A stretch of DNA of 61,446 nucleotides from Bacteroides gallinarum DSM 18171 = JCM 13658 (GCF_000374365.1 NZ_KB894135.1:1-61446), one strand, 5' to 3'; counted from the first letter of the stretch, positions 33,154 through 42,085 are shown. Notes: a model not told the origin generated them from the sequence alone. Translations and numbers: made by a program.

Positions 33154-33756
33154 ATGAGCGAAGATACGTATAAAACCATTGCCGCCCCCTCCGAAGGGGT
33201 ATATACCGAGAAGCGCAGCAAGTTTATCGCCATTGCCCTGCCGGTACGTACGGTCGAAGAAGTAAAGGCGCATCTGGAAACTTATCAGAAGAAATACTAC
33301 GATGCCCGCCACGTGTGCTATGCCTATATGCTGGGGCACGAGCGCAAGGATTTTCGTGCCAATGATAACGGAGAACCGTCGGGCACGGCAGGAAAACCCA
33401 TTCTGGGACAAATAAATTCGAACGGGCTGACAGACATTCTCATCGTCGTAGTCCGTTATTTCGGCGGCATCAAGCTGGGTACGAGCGGGCTGATTGTAGC
33501 CTATAAAGCCGCTGCCGCCGAAGCTATCGCTGCCGCTTCCGTTATCGAAAAGACCGTGGACGAAACGGTGACCGTGCTTTTTGAATATCCTTTTATGAAC
33601 GATGTAATGCGCATCGTGAAGGAGGAAGAACCGGAGATGCTGGAACAGTCCTACGACATGGACTGCCGCATGACGCTCCGTATCCGCAAGTCGGTGATGC
33701 CCCGGCTGAGGGCGCGCCTGGAGAAAGTGGAGACTTTGCGTTTCGAGGAAGGGTAA
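33154..33756 (+). CDS. YigZ/IMPACT family protein
   Basis: A 200-residue protein of the UPF0029 (YigZ/IMPACT) family. The signature block is RHVCYAYMLGHERKDFRAND with NGEPSGTAGKPILGQI and VVVRYFGGIKLGTSGLI. A C-terminal DUF1949-like domain (about 140-200) follows. Eukaryotic IMPACT regulates translation through GCN2; the bacterial role is not settled. Monocistronic, divergent from glycerate kinase. Confidence 0.9.
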   Translation: MSEDTYKTIAAPSEGVYTEKRSKFIAIALPVRTVEEVKAHLETYQKKYYDARHVCYAYMLGHERKDFRANDNGEPSGTAGKPILGQINSNGLTDILIVVVRYFGGIKLGTSGLIVAYKAAAAEAIAAASVIEKTVDETVTVLFEYPFMNDVMRIVKEEEPEMLEQSYDMDCRMTLRIRKSVMPRLRARLEKVETLRFEEG

Positions 33757-33769
33757 AGCCTCCGGCTTT

Positions 33770-33997
33770 TCAGATTACCCGTTTAATCCTTTTCGCCGAG
33801 GAATCGTTGTAATATACTTTGCGATGCGTGCCGTCGCAGAAAGGTTGCTTGTAGGAACGTCCGCAGCGACAGAGGGCGAACCTGCCTTTCTTCATTTCCG
33901 CCTTGCCTTCCCTGTCTACCAGTTTGAAATTGCCTTCTACGATAAAAGGCCCGTTGGGTGTAGCCGTAACGGTTACTGTATCTTCATATTTTTCCAT
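33770..33997 (-). CDS. CDGSH-type iron-sulfur protein
   Basis: A 75-residue protein with one CDGSH motif, CRCGRSYKQPFCDGTH, whose three Cys and one His bind a 2Fe-2S cluster. The N-terminal half (VTATPNGPFIVEGNFKLVD) is the usual beta extension of bacterial single-domain members. A redox or iron-sensing role is inferred from the family. The start at 33997 (MEKYEDTV) was chosen; 15 further codons are open upstream. Convergent with yigZ, 13 bp apart. Confidence 0.9.
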   Translation of the reverse strand: MEKYEDTVTVTATPNGPFIVEGNFKLVDREGKAEMKKGRFALCRCGRSYKQPFCDGTHRKVYYNDSSAKRIKRVI

Positions 33998-34084
33998 GTC
34001 CGTTTTTTTATGTTTCACATACCGGATAGAACGCTTCTGCATGGAAATAGTTTGTTAATTCCCCGTCTTTTGTACGGATTTGCG

Positions 34085-34092
34085 TATCTTTG
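34085..34092 (+). promoter_or_regulatory. Promoter -7 element of the HpaII-like gene
   Basis: TATCTTTG, 29 bp before the start at 34122. Confidence 0.55.
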
Positions 34093-34121
34093 TACACTTA
34101 TTTAATAAAAATCGAGTTGAT

Positions 34122-35249
34122 ATGGCATTTGAAGCGACTAAGCGCGAGCTGGGCGAGCTCTATACATTTTTCCGCCTGTTGGCGGACGGACACGTTTTCC
34201 TGGGTACTCCGCAGGCACAGAGGGATGATACGAAGTGTTGGCCGGTTGCGCTGATACAGAGAGAAGAGCACGACGGTACGCGCCGTTATTATATCGAAAA
34301 AGAGGAGGTGCGCATCATTGGCGGCACGGTGGGAAAGGACGGTACATTCATCGCTTCGGCAGAGAAAGAGGCACTCTCTTTTCCCCGCACGGACTTCGGC
34401 GATGCGGCGGAAATCATACTTCACCTGCTGAAAAACGGCTCTGGCGAAGAAGTGGAAGTGTCCGGAGGGCTGGAAGCCTTTCTGGATGCCGTGAACATCT
34501 ACGACTTGGAAGCCAAGACCGACGACCGTACGGACTTCTCCGTAGCATTCTGGAGTGCGGATGCCCCGTTGACGGGGTTCAGTGTCCGCTGCCGTCTCAG
34601 CCGGATGAACCCTTTGCTGGACGGAGGACGCACGGCGAACCTGAAGCTGGAACAAAGCGGTGTGAAATTCGCCGTACCTACCGTGAACAAGGTGAATGCC
34701 CTGCCCGAGTCGCCTACGGAAGTTGCCGAGCGCATGATGATGATTGAGCGCCTGGGCGGTGTGCTGAAGTATGCCGATGTTGCCGACCGCGTGTTCCGTT
34801 GTAACCTGCTGATGATAGACCTGCACTTCCCCCGTATGCTGGCGGAAATGGTGCGTATCATGCACCTGGACGGCATTACCCGCGTCGCCGAGCTAACGGA
34901 ACGCATCAAAGAGCTGAATCCCTTGAAGATAAAGGACGAGCTGATAAACAAACACGGCTTTTATGAGTTTAAGATGAAGCAGTTCCTGCTGGCGCTTGCG
35001 CTGGGCATGCGTCCGGCAAAGATTTACAACGGTACGGACTCCGCCGTGGAAGGGTTGCTGCTGACGAATAGAGACGGCGGGGTGCTCTGCTACCACAAGT
35101 CCCTGCGGCAGACGTTTGCCGACTATCTCTACCTGAACAGCCGCTTTGAGAAAGGCCCGGTAGACAAAGACAAGTACGGCTTCCTGGAACGGGAGAACGG
35201 CGTATATTACTTTAAATTGAACGTAAAGATAGGGCTGCTGAAACGCTGA
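34122..35249 (+). CDS. HpaII-family type II restriction endonuclease (no methylase adjacent)
   Basis: A 375-residue protein resembling the HpaII endonuclease family, which cuts CCGG: MAFEATKRELGELYTFFRLL at the N-terminus and WPVALIQREEHDGTRRYYIE. The length is near the family norm of about 360. HpaII enzymes are normally paired with a cytosine-5 methyltransferase, but none is encoded beside it here; neighbours are a CDGSH protein and a nitroreductase. The active site could not be assigned with certainty. Assignment rests on recalled family sequence features, so moderately sure. Confidence 0.65.
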   Translation: MAFEATKRELGELYTFFRLLADGHVFLGTPQAQRDDTKCWPVALIQREEHDGTRRYYIEKEEVRIIGGTVGKDGTFIASAEKEALSFPRTDFGDAAEIILHLLKNGSGEEVEVSGGLEAFLDAVNIYDLEAKTDDRTDFSVAFWSADAPLTGFSVRCRLSRMNPLLDGGRTANLKLEQSGVKFAVPTVNKVNALPESPTEVAERMMMIERLGGVLKYADVADRVFRCNLLMIDLHFPRMLAEMVRIMHLDGITRVAELTERIKELNPLKIKDELINKHGFYEFKMKQFLLALALGMRPAKIYNGTDSAVEGLLLTNRDGGVLCYHKSLRQTFADYLYLNSRFEKGPVDKDKYGFLERENGVYYFKLNVKIGLLKR

Positions 35250-35340
35250 CCGCTTTCAGAACCTGGCATGACAGAACGGCGGGCTGAGGCATTCGGTACG
35301 CCCGATAGGATTATTCTTACATAAAAACATATATAGTACA

Positions 35341-35907
35341 ATGTTGAACGAAGTATTGGAAAACATTAAGTCGCGCCGCAGCGTGCGCGCTTATACCGGG
35401 CGGCAGGTTTCCGCCGAGGATTTGAATCTTATACTGGAAGCGGCAGCTTATGCCCCCAGCGGTATGAATTTCCAGACATGGCATTTTACCGCTATTCAGG
35501 ATGCCGCCGTGCTGACCGAGCTGAATGAAAAGATAAAGGGCGCTTTTGCCAAGAGCGATGACGTTCATTTGCAGGAACGCGGACATAGCCAGACCTACTG
35601 CTGTTATTATCATGCTCCTACCTTGATAATCGTTTCCAACGAACCTACCCGCTGGTGGGCATCTATGGACTGTGCATGCGCCTTGCAGAATATCTTCCTT
35701 GCCGCCAAGTCTTTAGGCATCGGCTCCTGCTGGATTAATCAGTTGGGGCAGACTTGCGACGACCCCGATGTGCGCGCCTTCCTCACCGAGCTCGGTATTC
35801 CCGAAAACCACCGTGTGTACGGCTGTGCCGCTTTGGGCTATGCTCCTGCGGATACTCCCGTGAAAGATAAGAAACTGGCGGAAGGTACGGTAACCATAAT
35901 CCGCTGA
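35341..35907 (+). CDS. Nitroreductase-family FMN protein
   Basis: A 188-residue protein with the FMN-binding N-terminus SRRSVRAYTGRQVSAEDL, APSGMNFQTWHF, and the later CALQNIFLAAKSLGIGSCWI. Members reduce nitro compounds, quinones or flavins with NAD(P)H and work as dimers. The short length fits the Bacteroidetes single-domain type. The substrate is unknown. Confidence 0.9.
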   Translation: MLNEVLENIKSRRSVRAYTGRQVSAEDLNLILEAAAYAPSGMNFQTWHFTAIQDAAVLTELNEKIKGAFAKSDDVHLQERGHSQTYCCYYHAPTLIIVSNEPTRWWASMDCACALQNIFLAAKSLGIGSCWINQLGQTCDDPDVRAFLTELGIPENHRVYGCAALGYAPADTPVKDKKLAEGTVTIIR

Positions 35908-35934
35908 CGGTACAGGCATAGGCGGAGAGCGTGC

Positions 35935-36606
35935 CTATATCATCGCCAGGATGTACCACACGGCAACGAGGTGGCAAGCAGACCCCGCCAGCACGAAGAA
36001 GTGGAAAGCCGAGTGCATATAACGTACCTTGCGTATGGAGTACAGCCCCGCTCCGCCGATGTAACATACCCCCTCGGCGATAATCCAGTAACACGAGGCG
36101 GGAGCAACGGCAAAGAGCTGCTCGAAAACCGCCAGTACGGATAAGCCCATAAGGATATAGCATACGGTTTCCATATAGCTGTGCTCTTTCATCTTGCGGA
36201 AACTGACAACAGTACCCGCAGCAGCGCATAGCCAGACGAAGCAGAACAGCCCCCAGCCCCAAAGCCCCTCATTCCGTAAGGCAATCAGTGTAATGGGGGA
36301 GAAGCTTCCGGCGATATGCCAGTAGATAGCCGCGTGGTCCCAATGGCGCAACCGCCGTTTCCACGGATTATGATGTTTCAGGGAGTGGTAAAGGGTGGAG
36401 GAAAGATAAGAACCGCCCATGCCGAACAGGTAAAGCCACATACCGAGTATAGCCCACGGGTCATGTGCCCGGTAGCATTTCATCAGGAAGAATCCCCCGA
36501 TAATAACTGTCATCGAGATACCTATGCCGTGGGATATGCTGTTGACGGTTTCTTCGCCTTTGCTGTAAAAGAGCCCGTTCCTTTTTCTTTTGCGCGTTGT
36601 ACTCAT
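35935..36606 (-). CDS. Hemolysin III / PAQR (TrhA) family membrane protein
   Basis: A 223-residue protein with seven helices. The conserved His/Asp metal residues of the PAQR fold are visible: NSISHGIGI, LSSTLYHSLKHH, HWDHAAIYWHIAGSFSPIT and HSAFHFFVLAGSACH. Bacterial members (TrhA) influence membrane energetics and lipid homeostasis. Start at 36606 (MSTTRKRKRNG), not the upstream ATG at 36657, which lies inside the gcvP terminator. Same direction as gcvP. Confidence 0.88.
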   Translation of the reverse strand: MSTTRKRKRNGLFYSKGEETVNSISHGIGISMTVIIGGFFLMKCYRAHDPWAILGMWLYLFGMGGSYLSSTLYHSLKHHNPWKRRLRHWDHAAIYWHIAGSFSPITLIALRNEGLWGWGLFCFVWLCAAAGTVVSFRKMKEHSYMETVCYILMGLSVLAVFEQLFAVAPASCYWIIAEGVCYIGGAGLYSIRKVRYMHSAFHFFVLAGSACHLVAVWYILAMI

Positions 36607-36630
36607 AAACTTATTTGCGGTATAAAAGAA

Positions 36631-36663
36631 GAGAGGGCGGCAAGTGTATCTTGCCACCCTCTC
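36631..36663 (-). terminator. Terminator of gcvP
   Basis: GAGAGGGCGGCAAG (36631-36644) and CTTGCCACCCTCTC (36650-36663) form a 13-14 bp stem; on the reverse strand it is followed by TTCTTTTA. It sits 8 bp after the gcvP stop and upstream of the hemolysin III start. Confidence 0.85.
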
Positions 36664-36671
36664 CCGATATT

Positions 36672-39521
36672 CTATTCAAAGCATCCGTAGCACGTAGGCA
36701 ACAGCTTGCGGTCGCCCAGCGTATTATCCACCCGCGCCACGTTCACCCAGAACTTGTTGTCGCGGACGCTTTCTATCGGATACGCCGCTTTCTGCCGGGT
36801 GTAACTGTGTTCCCAGGCATCGGCCACTACTTCGTATTCGGGATGCGGGGCGTTTGCCAGCACGTTGTCCGCTTTGTCCGCCTCTCCGTTTTTCACTTCC
36901 TGTATTTCCTGCCAGATAGCGAGCATTACACGTACGAAGTTATCCAGCTCGGCAAGGCTTTCGCTCTCCGTAGGCTCTATCATCAGCGTGCCGTGCACGG
37001 GGAAGGAGAGGGTAGGCGCATGATAGCCGTAGTCCATGAGGCGTTTGGCGATGTCGTTCTCGCTGATGCCCGTTTCCTCGTGTACCTTGCGGCATTCCAA
37101 TATCATTTCGTGCCCTACGAAACCGGTTGCTCCGCGGTAAACGATACCGTAGGTATCCTTAAGGCAGGCAGCCAGGTAATTGGCATTCAGGATAGCAATC
37201 TTGGTGGCGCGTGCCAACCCTTCCGCCCCCATCATACGGATGTAGCCGTAGGTGATAGGCAGGATGCCCGCACTGCCGAAGGGAGCCCCCGCTACCTGAT
37301 TGGCAGCATTGCCGAACAGCCCGTGCCCGGGTAGGAACGGAACCAGATGCCCGGCTACGCAGATAGGTCCTACGCCCGGTCCGCCACCGCCGTGGGGAGA
37401 AGCGAAAGTCTTGTGCAGGTTCAAGTGGCAGACGTCCGCACCGATAAAGCCCGGATTGGTGAGCCCTACCTGTGCATTCATATTGGCGCCGTCCATATAG
37501 ACCTGTGCGCCGCACGCATGGATAATCCGGCAGATTTCCACGATTTCCGTTTCAAAGATACCGTGGGTAGAGGGGTAGGTAATCATCAAGGCGGCAAGGT
37601 CGTCCTTGTTTTCCTCGGCTTTGGCACGCAGGTCGTCCATATCGACGTTGCCCTGCCCGTCGCAGGCACAGGTAACGGTGGTGAAACCGGCCTGTACTGC
37701 CGAAGCCGGATTGGTTCCGTGCGCCGAGGCGGGTATCAGCACCTTGTTGCGGTGTCCTTGCCCGATGCTTTCCAGGTAGGCGCGGATTACACGCAGCCCC
37801 GCATACTCTCCGGCAGCGCCGGAATTGGGTTGCAGGCTTACTCCGGCAAATCCGGTTATCGTTTTCAGCTCCTCGCTGAGATTACGTATCAGCTCGCGAT
37901 AGCCCTCCGCCTGCTCCTCGGGAACGAGCGGGTGCATACCCGTAAATTCCGGCCGGCTGAGGGGCAGCATTTCGGCGGCAGCGTTCAGCTTCATGGTACA
38001 TGAGCCGAGAGAAATCATGGAGTGCGCCAGCGAGATGTCCTTGCGGTCTAACCGCTTGATGTAGCGCATCATCTCCGTTTCCGTATGGTATTTGTTGAAT
38101 ACCTCGTGTACCAGGTAGGCGCTTTGGCGGCGGAACGATTCCTGAATAGTGCAGCTTTCGGGGATGTCGGCGGCTTTGGTATAGTCTTTTCCGGCGGCAA
38201 TTCCGAAAATGGAGAGCAGTACATTTACTGCGGCCGTATCCGTTGTCTCGTCGATACTCATGCCTACATCGCCGTTCTTGAAGTAGCGCAGGTTCACTTC
38301 CTTGCTCAAAGCTACGGTACGGACTTGCTGTGCCGATACGTTGTCGGGCAGTGCGAAGCGGAGCGTGTCGAAATATTGCGCATTCACCTGCCTGTAACCC
38401 AGCCGGGTGATGCTCCTTTCCAGGTATGCGGCGATGCTGTGGATGCGCTCTGCAATGGTACGGATACCTTCCGGCCCGTGATATACGGCGTAGAACCCTG
38501 CCATTGTAGCCAGCAACGCCTGTGCGGTACAAATGTTGGAAGTGGCCTTTTCGCGCTTGATATGTTGCTCGCGGGTTTGCAATGCCATGCGGTAGCACGG
38601 TTTTCCGTACTTGTCCTTAGACCAGCCGATGATGCGTCCCGGCATATTGCGCTTGTACTCGTCGCGGGTGGCAAAGTAAGCTGCCGACGGGCCGCCGTAG
38701 AACATCGGCGTACCCAGCCGCTGGGTAGTTCCGAATACGATGTCCGCTCCCCATTCTCCCGGAGGGGTAAGCAGGGCGAGGCTCAGGATGTCGGCGGCAA
38801 CGGCCACTTTGCAGCCTGCGGCATGTGCTTTCTCCACAAAGGCGCGGTAGTCGTTTACATTACCGTCGGCATCCGGATACTGCAATACGCAGGCAAAGGT
38901 GTCCGGAGCCGGCTCCATTTCGCTGTATCTGCCCGTCCGTATTTCGATACCCTGCGGAATGGCGCGGGTGGTGATGACCGCCAGTGTCTGCGGAAACACG
39001 TTTTCGTCTACGAACACTACGTTGGCTCCCGCCTTCTGCATATCGCGCGGGCGTAGTGCATACATCATCGTTACCGCTTCGGCAGCGGCGGTTGCCTCAT
39101 CCAGCAGGGAACAGTTGGCAAGGGGCATGCCAGTGAGGTCGCACACGGCAGTCTGGAAATTCATCAGGGCTTCCAGGCGTCCTTGCGACACTTCGGTCTG
39201 ATAAGGGGTGTAGGATGTGTACCAAACGGGGTTCTCGAATACGTTGCGCTGTATTACGGCAGGCGTAATGGTGTTGTACCAACCCATGCCGATATACGTT
39301 GTGTACAGTTTGTTTTTGGCTGCCAGTTCCGCTATATGCCGGCCGAACTCGTATTCGGTCATGGCTTCGGGCAGAGCCAGCGGTTTGTCCAGGCGGATAT
39401 TTGCCGGAATGGTCTTGTCGATAAGCTCGTCCAGGCTTTCCACTCCGATTTTGCGGAGCATCTGCTCCTCGTCCTTCTCGCTGATACCGATGTGCCGGTT
39501 AGCCAACAGGTCGTTTTTCAT
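36672..39521 (-). CDS. gcvP: Glycine dehydrogenase (decarboxylating), P protein
   Basis: A single-chain 949-residue P protein of the glycine cleavage system. It decarboxylates glycine and loads the aminomethyl group onto the H protein. The PLP lysine is in CHLNLHKTFASPHGGGGPG (near residue 690), with MDGANMNAQ before it. The N-terminal half (NRHIGISEKDEEQML, TSNICTAQALLA) is the second, non-catalytic homologous half. Full length for the fused form. gcvT and gcvH are not here, so the system is split over the genome. Confidence 0.95.
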   Translation of the reverse strand: MKNDLLANRHIGISEKDEEQMLRKIGVESLDELIDKTIPANIRLDKPLALPEAMTEYEFGRHIAELAAKNKLYTTYIGMGWYNTITPAVIQRNVFENPVWYTSYTPYQTEVSQGRLEALMNFQTAVCDLTGMPLANCSLLDEATAAAEAVTMMYALRPRDMQKAGANVVFVDENVFPQTLAVITTRAIPQGIEIRTGRYSEMEPAPDTFACVLQYPDADGNVNDYRAFVEKAHAAGCKVAVAADILSLALLTPPGEWGADIVFGTTQRLGTPMFYGGPSAAYFATRDEYKRNMPGRIIGWSKDKYGKPCYRMALQTREQHIKREKATSNICTAQALLATMAGFYAVYHGPEGIRTIAERIHSIAAYLERSITRLGYRQVNAQYFDTLRFALPDNVSAQQVRTVALSKEVNLRYFKNGDVGMSIDETTDTAAVNVLLSIFGIAAGKDYTKAADIPESCTIQESFRRQSAYLVHEVFNKYHTETEMMRYIKRLDRKDISLAHSMISLGSCTMKLNAAAEMLPLSRPEFTGMHPLVPEEQAEGYRELIRNLSEELKTITGFAGVSLQPNSGAAGEYAGLRVIRAYLESIGQGHRNKVLIPASAHGTNPASAVQAGFTTVTCACDGQGNVDMDDLRAKAEENKDDLAALMITYPSTHGIFETEIVEICRIIHACGAQVYMDGANMNAQVGLTNPGFIGADVCHLNLHKTFASPHGGGGPGVGPICVAGHLVPFLPGHGLFGNAANQVAGAPFGSAGILPITYGYIRMMGAEGLARATKIAILNANYLAACLKDTYGIVYRGATGFVGHEMILECRKVHEETGISENDIAKRLMDYGYHAPTLSFPVHGTLMIEPTESESLAELDNFVRVMLAIWQEIQEVKNGEADKADNVLANAPHPEYEVVADAWEHSYTRQKAAYPIESVRDNKFWVNVARVDNTLGDRKLLPTCYGCFE

Positions 39522-39576
39522 ATATGTATATTATTTAAAGTTATTGTATGAAGAATAGGATAAGGGATAGAAAGCA

Positions 39577-40215
39577 TTACCTGAAAAACGGGTTCTCCGC
39601 CTTCTCGATGCCGATAGTCGTGGGTGCTCCGTGCCCCGGATAGACAATCGTTTCATTGGGAAGTATGAACAGGCGGCTGCATATATGGTCTATCAGTTCG
39701 TCGAAGTTGCCGCCGGCAAGGTCGGCGCGGCCTATACTGCCCTGGAACAGCACATCGCCGGAGAACATGCAGTGGTCGGCGGCGCAATAGTACACCAGGC
39801 TGCCCGGTGAATGTCCCGGCACATGGATAGCCTCCAGACGGGTGTTCCCGAAGGTAATGATGTCTCCGTCGTGCAGGTAAGTGCCCAGCGGTACGGGCGG
39901 CTCCTGCAACTGGAAGCCGAACATGCGGCTCTGCTTGGGCGCTTCGTCTATCCAGAATTCATCCGCTTGGTTGGCTTCCGCCTTCAACCCGAATTCTTTC
40001 AGCATGAAAGGGTTACCGAAGATGTGGTCTAAGTGCAGGTGCGTATTCAGCAGATGCTTCACGTCCACCCCGTTGTTTACGATAAAGTTTTTTAATGCCT
40101 GCTTCTCTTCTTCGTAGAAACAGCCGGGGTCGATAACGGCGGCCTCGTTGGTTTCGTCCCACAGCACGTAACAGTTCTCCGGGAACATATTGAATTCGAA
40201 TCTCTTTATCTTCAT
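39577..40215 (-). CDS. Metallo-beta-lactamase-fold hydrolase (glyoxalase II-like)
   Basis: A 212-residue hydrolase with THLHLDHIFG (HxHxDH metal motif), HVPGHSPGSL and FSGDVLFQGSIGRADL, and VYPGHGAPT for the last metal His. This layout is that of glyoxalase II-like thioesterases and related MBL proteins; true substrate unknown. The gene start (ATGAAGATA) is copied twice more just upstream (see the repeat at 40207-40290), each copy reading ATG AAG ATA TAG, a three-codon open frame. Confidence 0.88.
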   Translation of the reverse strand: MKIKRFEFNMFPENCYVLWDETNEAAVIDPGCFYEEEKQALKNFIVNNGVDVKHLLNTHLHLDHIFGNPFMLKEFGLKAEANQADEFWIDEAPKQSRMFGFQLQEPPVPLGTYLHDGDIITFGNTRLEAIHVPGHSPGSLVYYCAADHCMFSGDVLFQGSIGRADLAGGNFDELIDHICSRLFILPNETIVYPGHGAPTTIGIEKAENPFFR

Positions 40216-40290
40216 AATAATACTATATCTATATCTTCATAATACTATATCTTCATAATCTGCGTAATACTGTATCTGCCATACCAATTC
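40207..40290 (-). repeat. Copies of the MBL hydrolase start region
   Basis: On the reverse strand ATGAAGATA occurs at 40215-40207 (gene start), 40240-40232 and 40256-40248, each preceded by TATT or GATT. The two upstream copies read ATGAAGATATAG. A weaker unit (GTATTACGCAGATT) lies further out. Confidence 0.75.
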
Positions 40291-40324
40291 TCTTTTTGCG
40301 CTTTGCTCCGGGCATACGCGTAGG

Positions 40325-40400
40325 AAGAAACCTAAACCTCTACTCCAGCATTATAAACCTCTACTTTGGGCGGCTAAAGGTCAACTTTACGGCCTCCGAT
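40325..40400. repeat. Short degenerate AAACCTCTACT repeats after rsmG
   Basis: Three diverged units of about 22 bp (AAACCTCTACTCCAGCAT, AAACCTCTACTTTGGGCGG, AAAGGTCAACTTTACGGCC) lie between the end of rsmG and the MBL gene's upstream region. Confidence 0.5.
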
Positions 40401-40412
40401 GTCCGGTTCCTT

Positions 40413-41033
40413 TCAGATTGTTACGTACACCGCTTTCTTTGTCTCGAAGAACTCTTCCTCGAAGAACTCTTTCAGTTCCCATATCATGACTTTGTTTTTA
40501 ACGGGCATCGTCTCCTTGTCCAGTTCGCCGCCTTTCAAGCAGATGAGGCCGTTGGGCAGGGCGTTCTGCTGCTTGGTGGAGATATTCTTGCGGATGATTT
40601 TCAGCAAATCGGCAAGGGGCATTACGGCACGGCTTACTACGAAGTCGAACGTCTGTTTTTCTTCTTCGGCACGCGCGTGGCGGGTCGTTACGTTTTTCAG
40701 GCCGATGCTGGCGGCTATTTCGGTGGCTACCCGTACTTTCTTGCCGATGCTGTCTATCAGGTGAAACTGCACTTCGGGGAAAAGTATGGCCAGCGGGATG
40801 CCCGGAAAACCGCCTCCCGTGCCTAAATCCATGATTTTCGTACCCGGTTTGAAACGGATTACCTCGGCTATGCCCAGGGAGTGGAGCACATGGTGCTCGT
40901 ACAGATTTTCGATGTCTTTACGCGAAATGACGTTTATCTTGGAATTCCAGTCCGTGTAGAGGTCGTAGAGTGCGGCGAATTGCCTTTTCTGTTCCTCTGA
41001 CAGTTCCGGAAAGTATTTCAGGATGAGTTCCAT
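40413..41033 (-). CDS. rsmG: 16S rRNA (guanine-N7) methyltransferase
   Basis: A 206-residue SAM-dependent enzyme that methylates G527 of 16S rRNA (E. coli numbering). The SAM site is MDLGTGGGFPGIPLAI; other blocks are WNSKINVISRKDIENLYEHH at the N-terminus and VVSRAVMPLADLL. The C-terminus ends VYVTI, close to the degenerate repeats. Full length. Upstream are AT-rich ATTCATAATC strings and the DUF3298 lipoprotein gene, in the same direction. Confidence 0.95.
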   Translation of the reverse strand: MELILKYFPELSEEQKRQFAALYDLYTDWNSKINVISRKDIENLYEHHVLHSLGIAEVIRFKPGTKIMDLGTGGGFPGIPLAILFPEVQFHLIDSIGKKVRVATEIAASIGLKNVTTRHARAEEEKQTFDFVVSRAVMPLADLLKIIRKNISTKQQNALPNGLICLKGGELDKETMPVKNKVMIWELKEFFEEEFFETKKAVYVTI

Positions 41034-41087
41034 TATTAATTTTGAGTATTGATTATGAATTATAAATGGAGACTGAAAGGAGGCGGG

Positions 41088-41945
41088 TTATGAGTTGCGC
41101 ACCTCGTTCAGTACCATTGTGTCGTCGTTCAGCAGATGCTGCATCATCTCGTACGGCAGCGTAATCTCTATCGCACCCATTACATAAGGAGCGATGTCGT
41201 ACACGTTGTAATGGAATGTGATGCCTTCCTTGCCCAGGTAGAAATTCTCGGTCGGCGTCAGGTCGCCGGTGGTTACGTAACCCATATCTTCCAGCTCCTG
41301 GCGGGTGGCTACCTTGTTGTCCGCCATTAGCTGGTTCCACAGCAGGTCGGTAAGCTGTTCCTTGTAGTCGCTTACGAACAGGTCGTCCAGGCGGATAGGA
41401 GCCAGTGTGCGCAGGTCGAAGTTGAGGAAAGAGGACATGTAGATGCCGTGCGCGCCGCCGGTATATTCGTTGTAGTCTATACGGTAAACGAGCAGGTGGC
41501 CTGTGTACAGTTGCACACGGCTTTCCACTCCTTTATAATAGGAATACCAGGCTCCCAGGTCACCGGCGTTTTCCTTGTCCTGCTCATCTTTGCTGTACAT
41601 CGGTTCCAGGTCTTTGCGATAGTCGTCCACATACTTTTCCGTGTACTTCCGCACGGCTTCCTCGGGTGTCATATCCATGTATTTCTCGCCGAAACAGGCG
41701 GAGAGGAAGTAAGTGTTCAGACTGTCCTTCATCTTCGCGTCGGATGACTGGGAGGCATATGCAAAGCTTACGATGAGGTTGCATGCCGGTTTGGCGGTAT
41801 CGCCGAAAAGGTGCGCAGTTTCGTTTACCTGTATGCTGTCGAACTCCAACGCACCTGCATTTTTGTTCATGGTGTTACCGCAAGAAAAGAAAAAGCCGCT
41901 TGCCGCAAGCAGAAGGACAAGTAGGCTGACAGTTTGCTTTTTCAT
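41088..41945 (-). CDS. Lipoprotein with DUF4163/DUF3298 (RsiV-like) domains
   Basis: A 285-residue exported lipoprotein: signal KKQTVSLLVLLLAASGFFFS followed by Cys (lipobox near residue 24). The C-terminal region (GKEGITFHYNVYDIAPYVMG, EITLPYEMM) is the DUF3298 core found in RsiV and PdaC-type proteins. Those relatives bind lysozyme or cell wall, but no function is established in this branch. The start at 41945 is chosen for the signal peptide. Promoter-like TATATTTG on the reverse strand at 41995-42002. Confidence 0.85.
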   Translation of the reverse strand: MKKQTVSLLVLLLAASGFFFSCGNTMNKNAGALEFDSIQVNETAHLFGDTAKPACNLIVSFAYASQSSDAKMKDSLNTYFLSACFGEKYMDMTPEEAVRKYTEKYVDDYRKDLEPMYSKDEQDKENAGDLGAWYSYYKGVESRVQLYTGHLLVYRIDYNEYTGGAHGIYMSSFLNFDLRTLAPIRLDDLFVSDYKEQLTDLLWNQLMADNKVATRQELEDMGYVTTGDLTPTENFYLGKEGITFHYNVYDIAPYVMGAIEITLPYEMMQHLLNDDTMVLNEVRNS

Positions 41946-41994
41946 ATTCGAATTTCGTTTATAAATCAACATTTCAATCGGAAATCTTTATCGA

Positions 41995-42002
41995 CAAATA
42001 TA
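41995..42002 (-). promoter_or_regulatory. Promoter -7 element of the DUF3298 gene
   Basis: TATATTTG on the reverse strand, 49 bp before the start at 41945. Confidence 0.5.
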
Positions 42003-42068
42003 GAACTTATTAACGAACTCCACGCATAAAAAAGGAAAAATTAATTCCTGCGAACGGTTAAAACTTTC

Positions 42069-42076
42069 TATCTTTG
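42069..42076 (+). promoter_or_regulatory. Promoter -7 element of the Cys-rich exported protein gene
   Basis: TATCTTTG ends nine bases before the ATG at 42086, leaving a leader of at most a few bases. Confidence 0.55.
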
Positions 42077-42085
42077 CCGCCGTAT

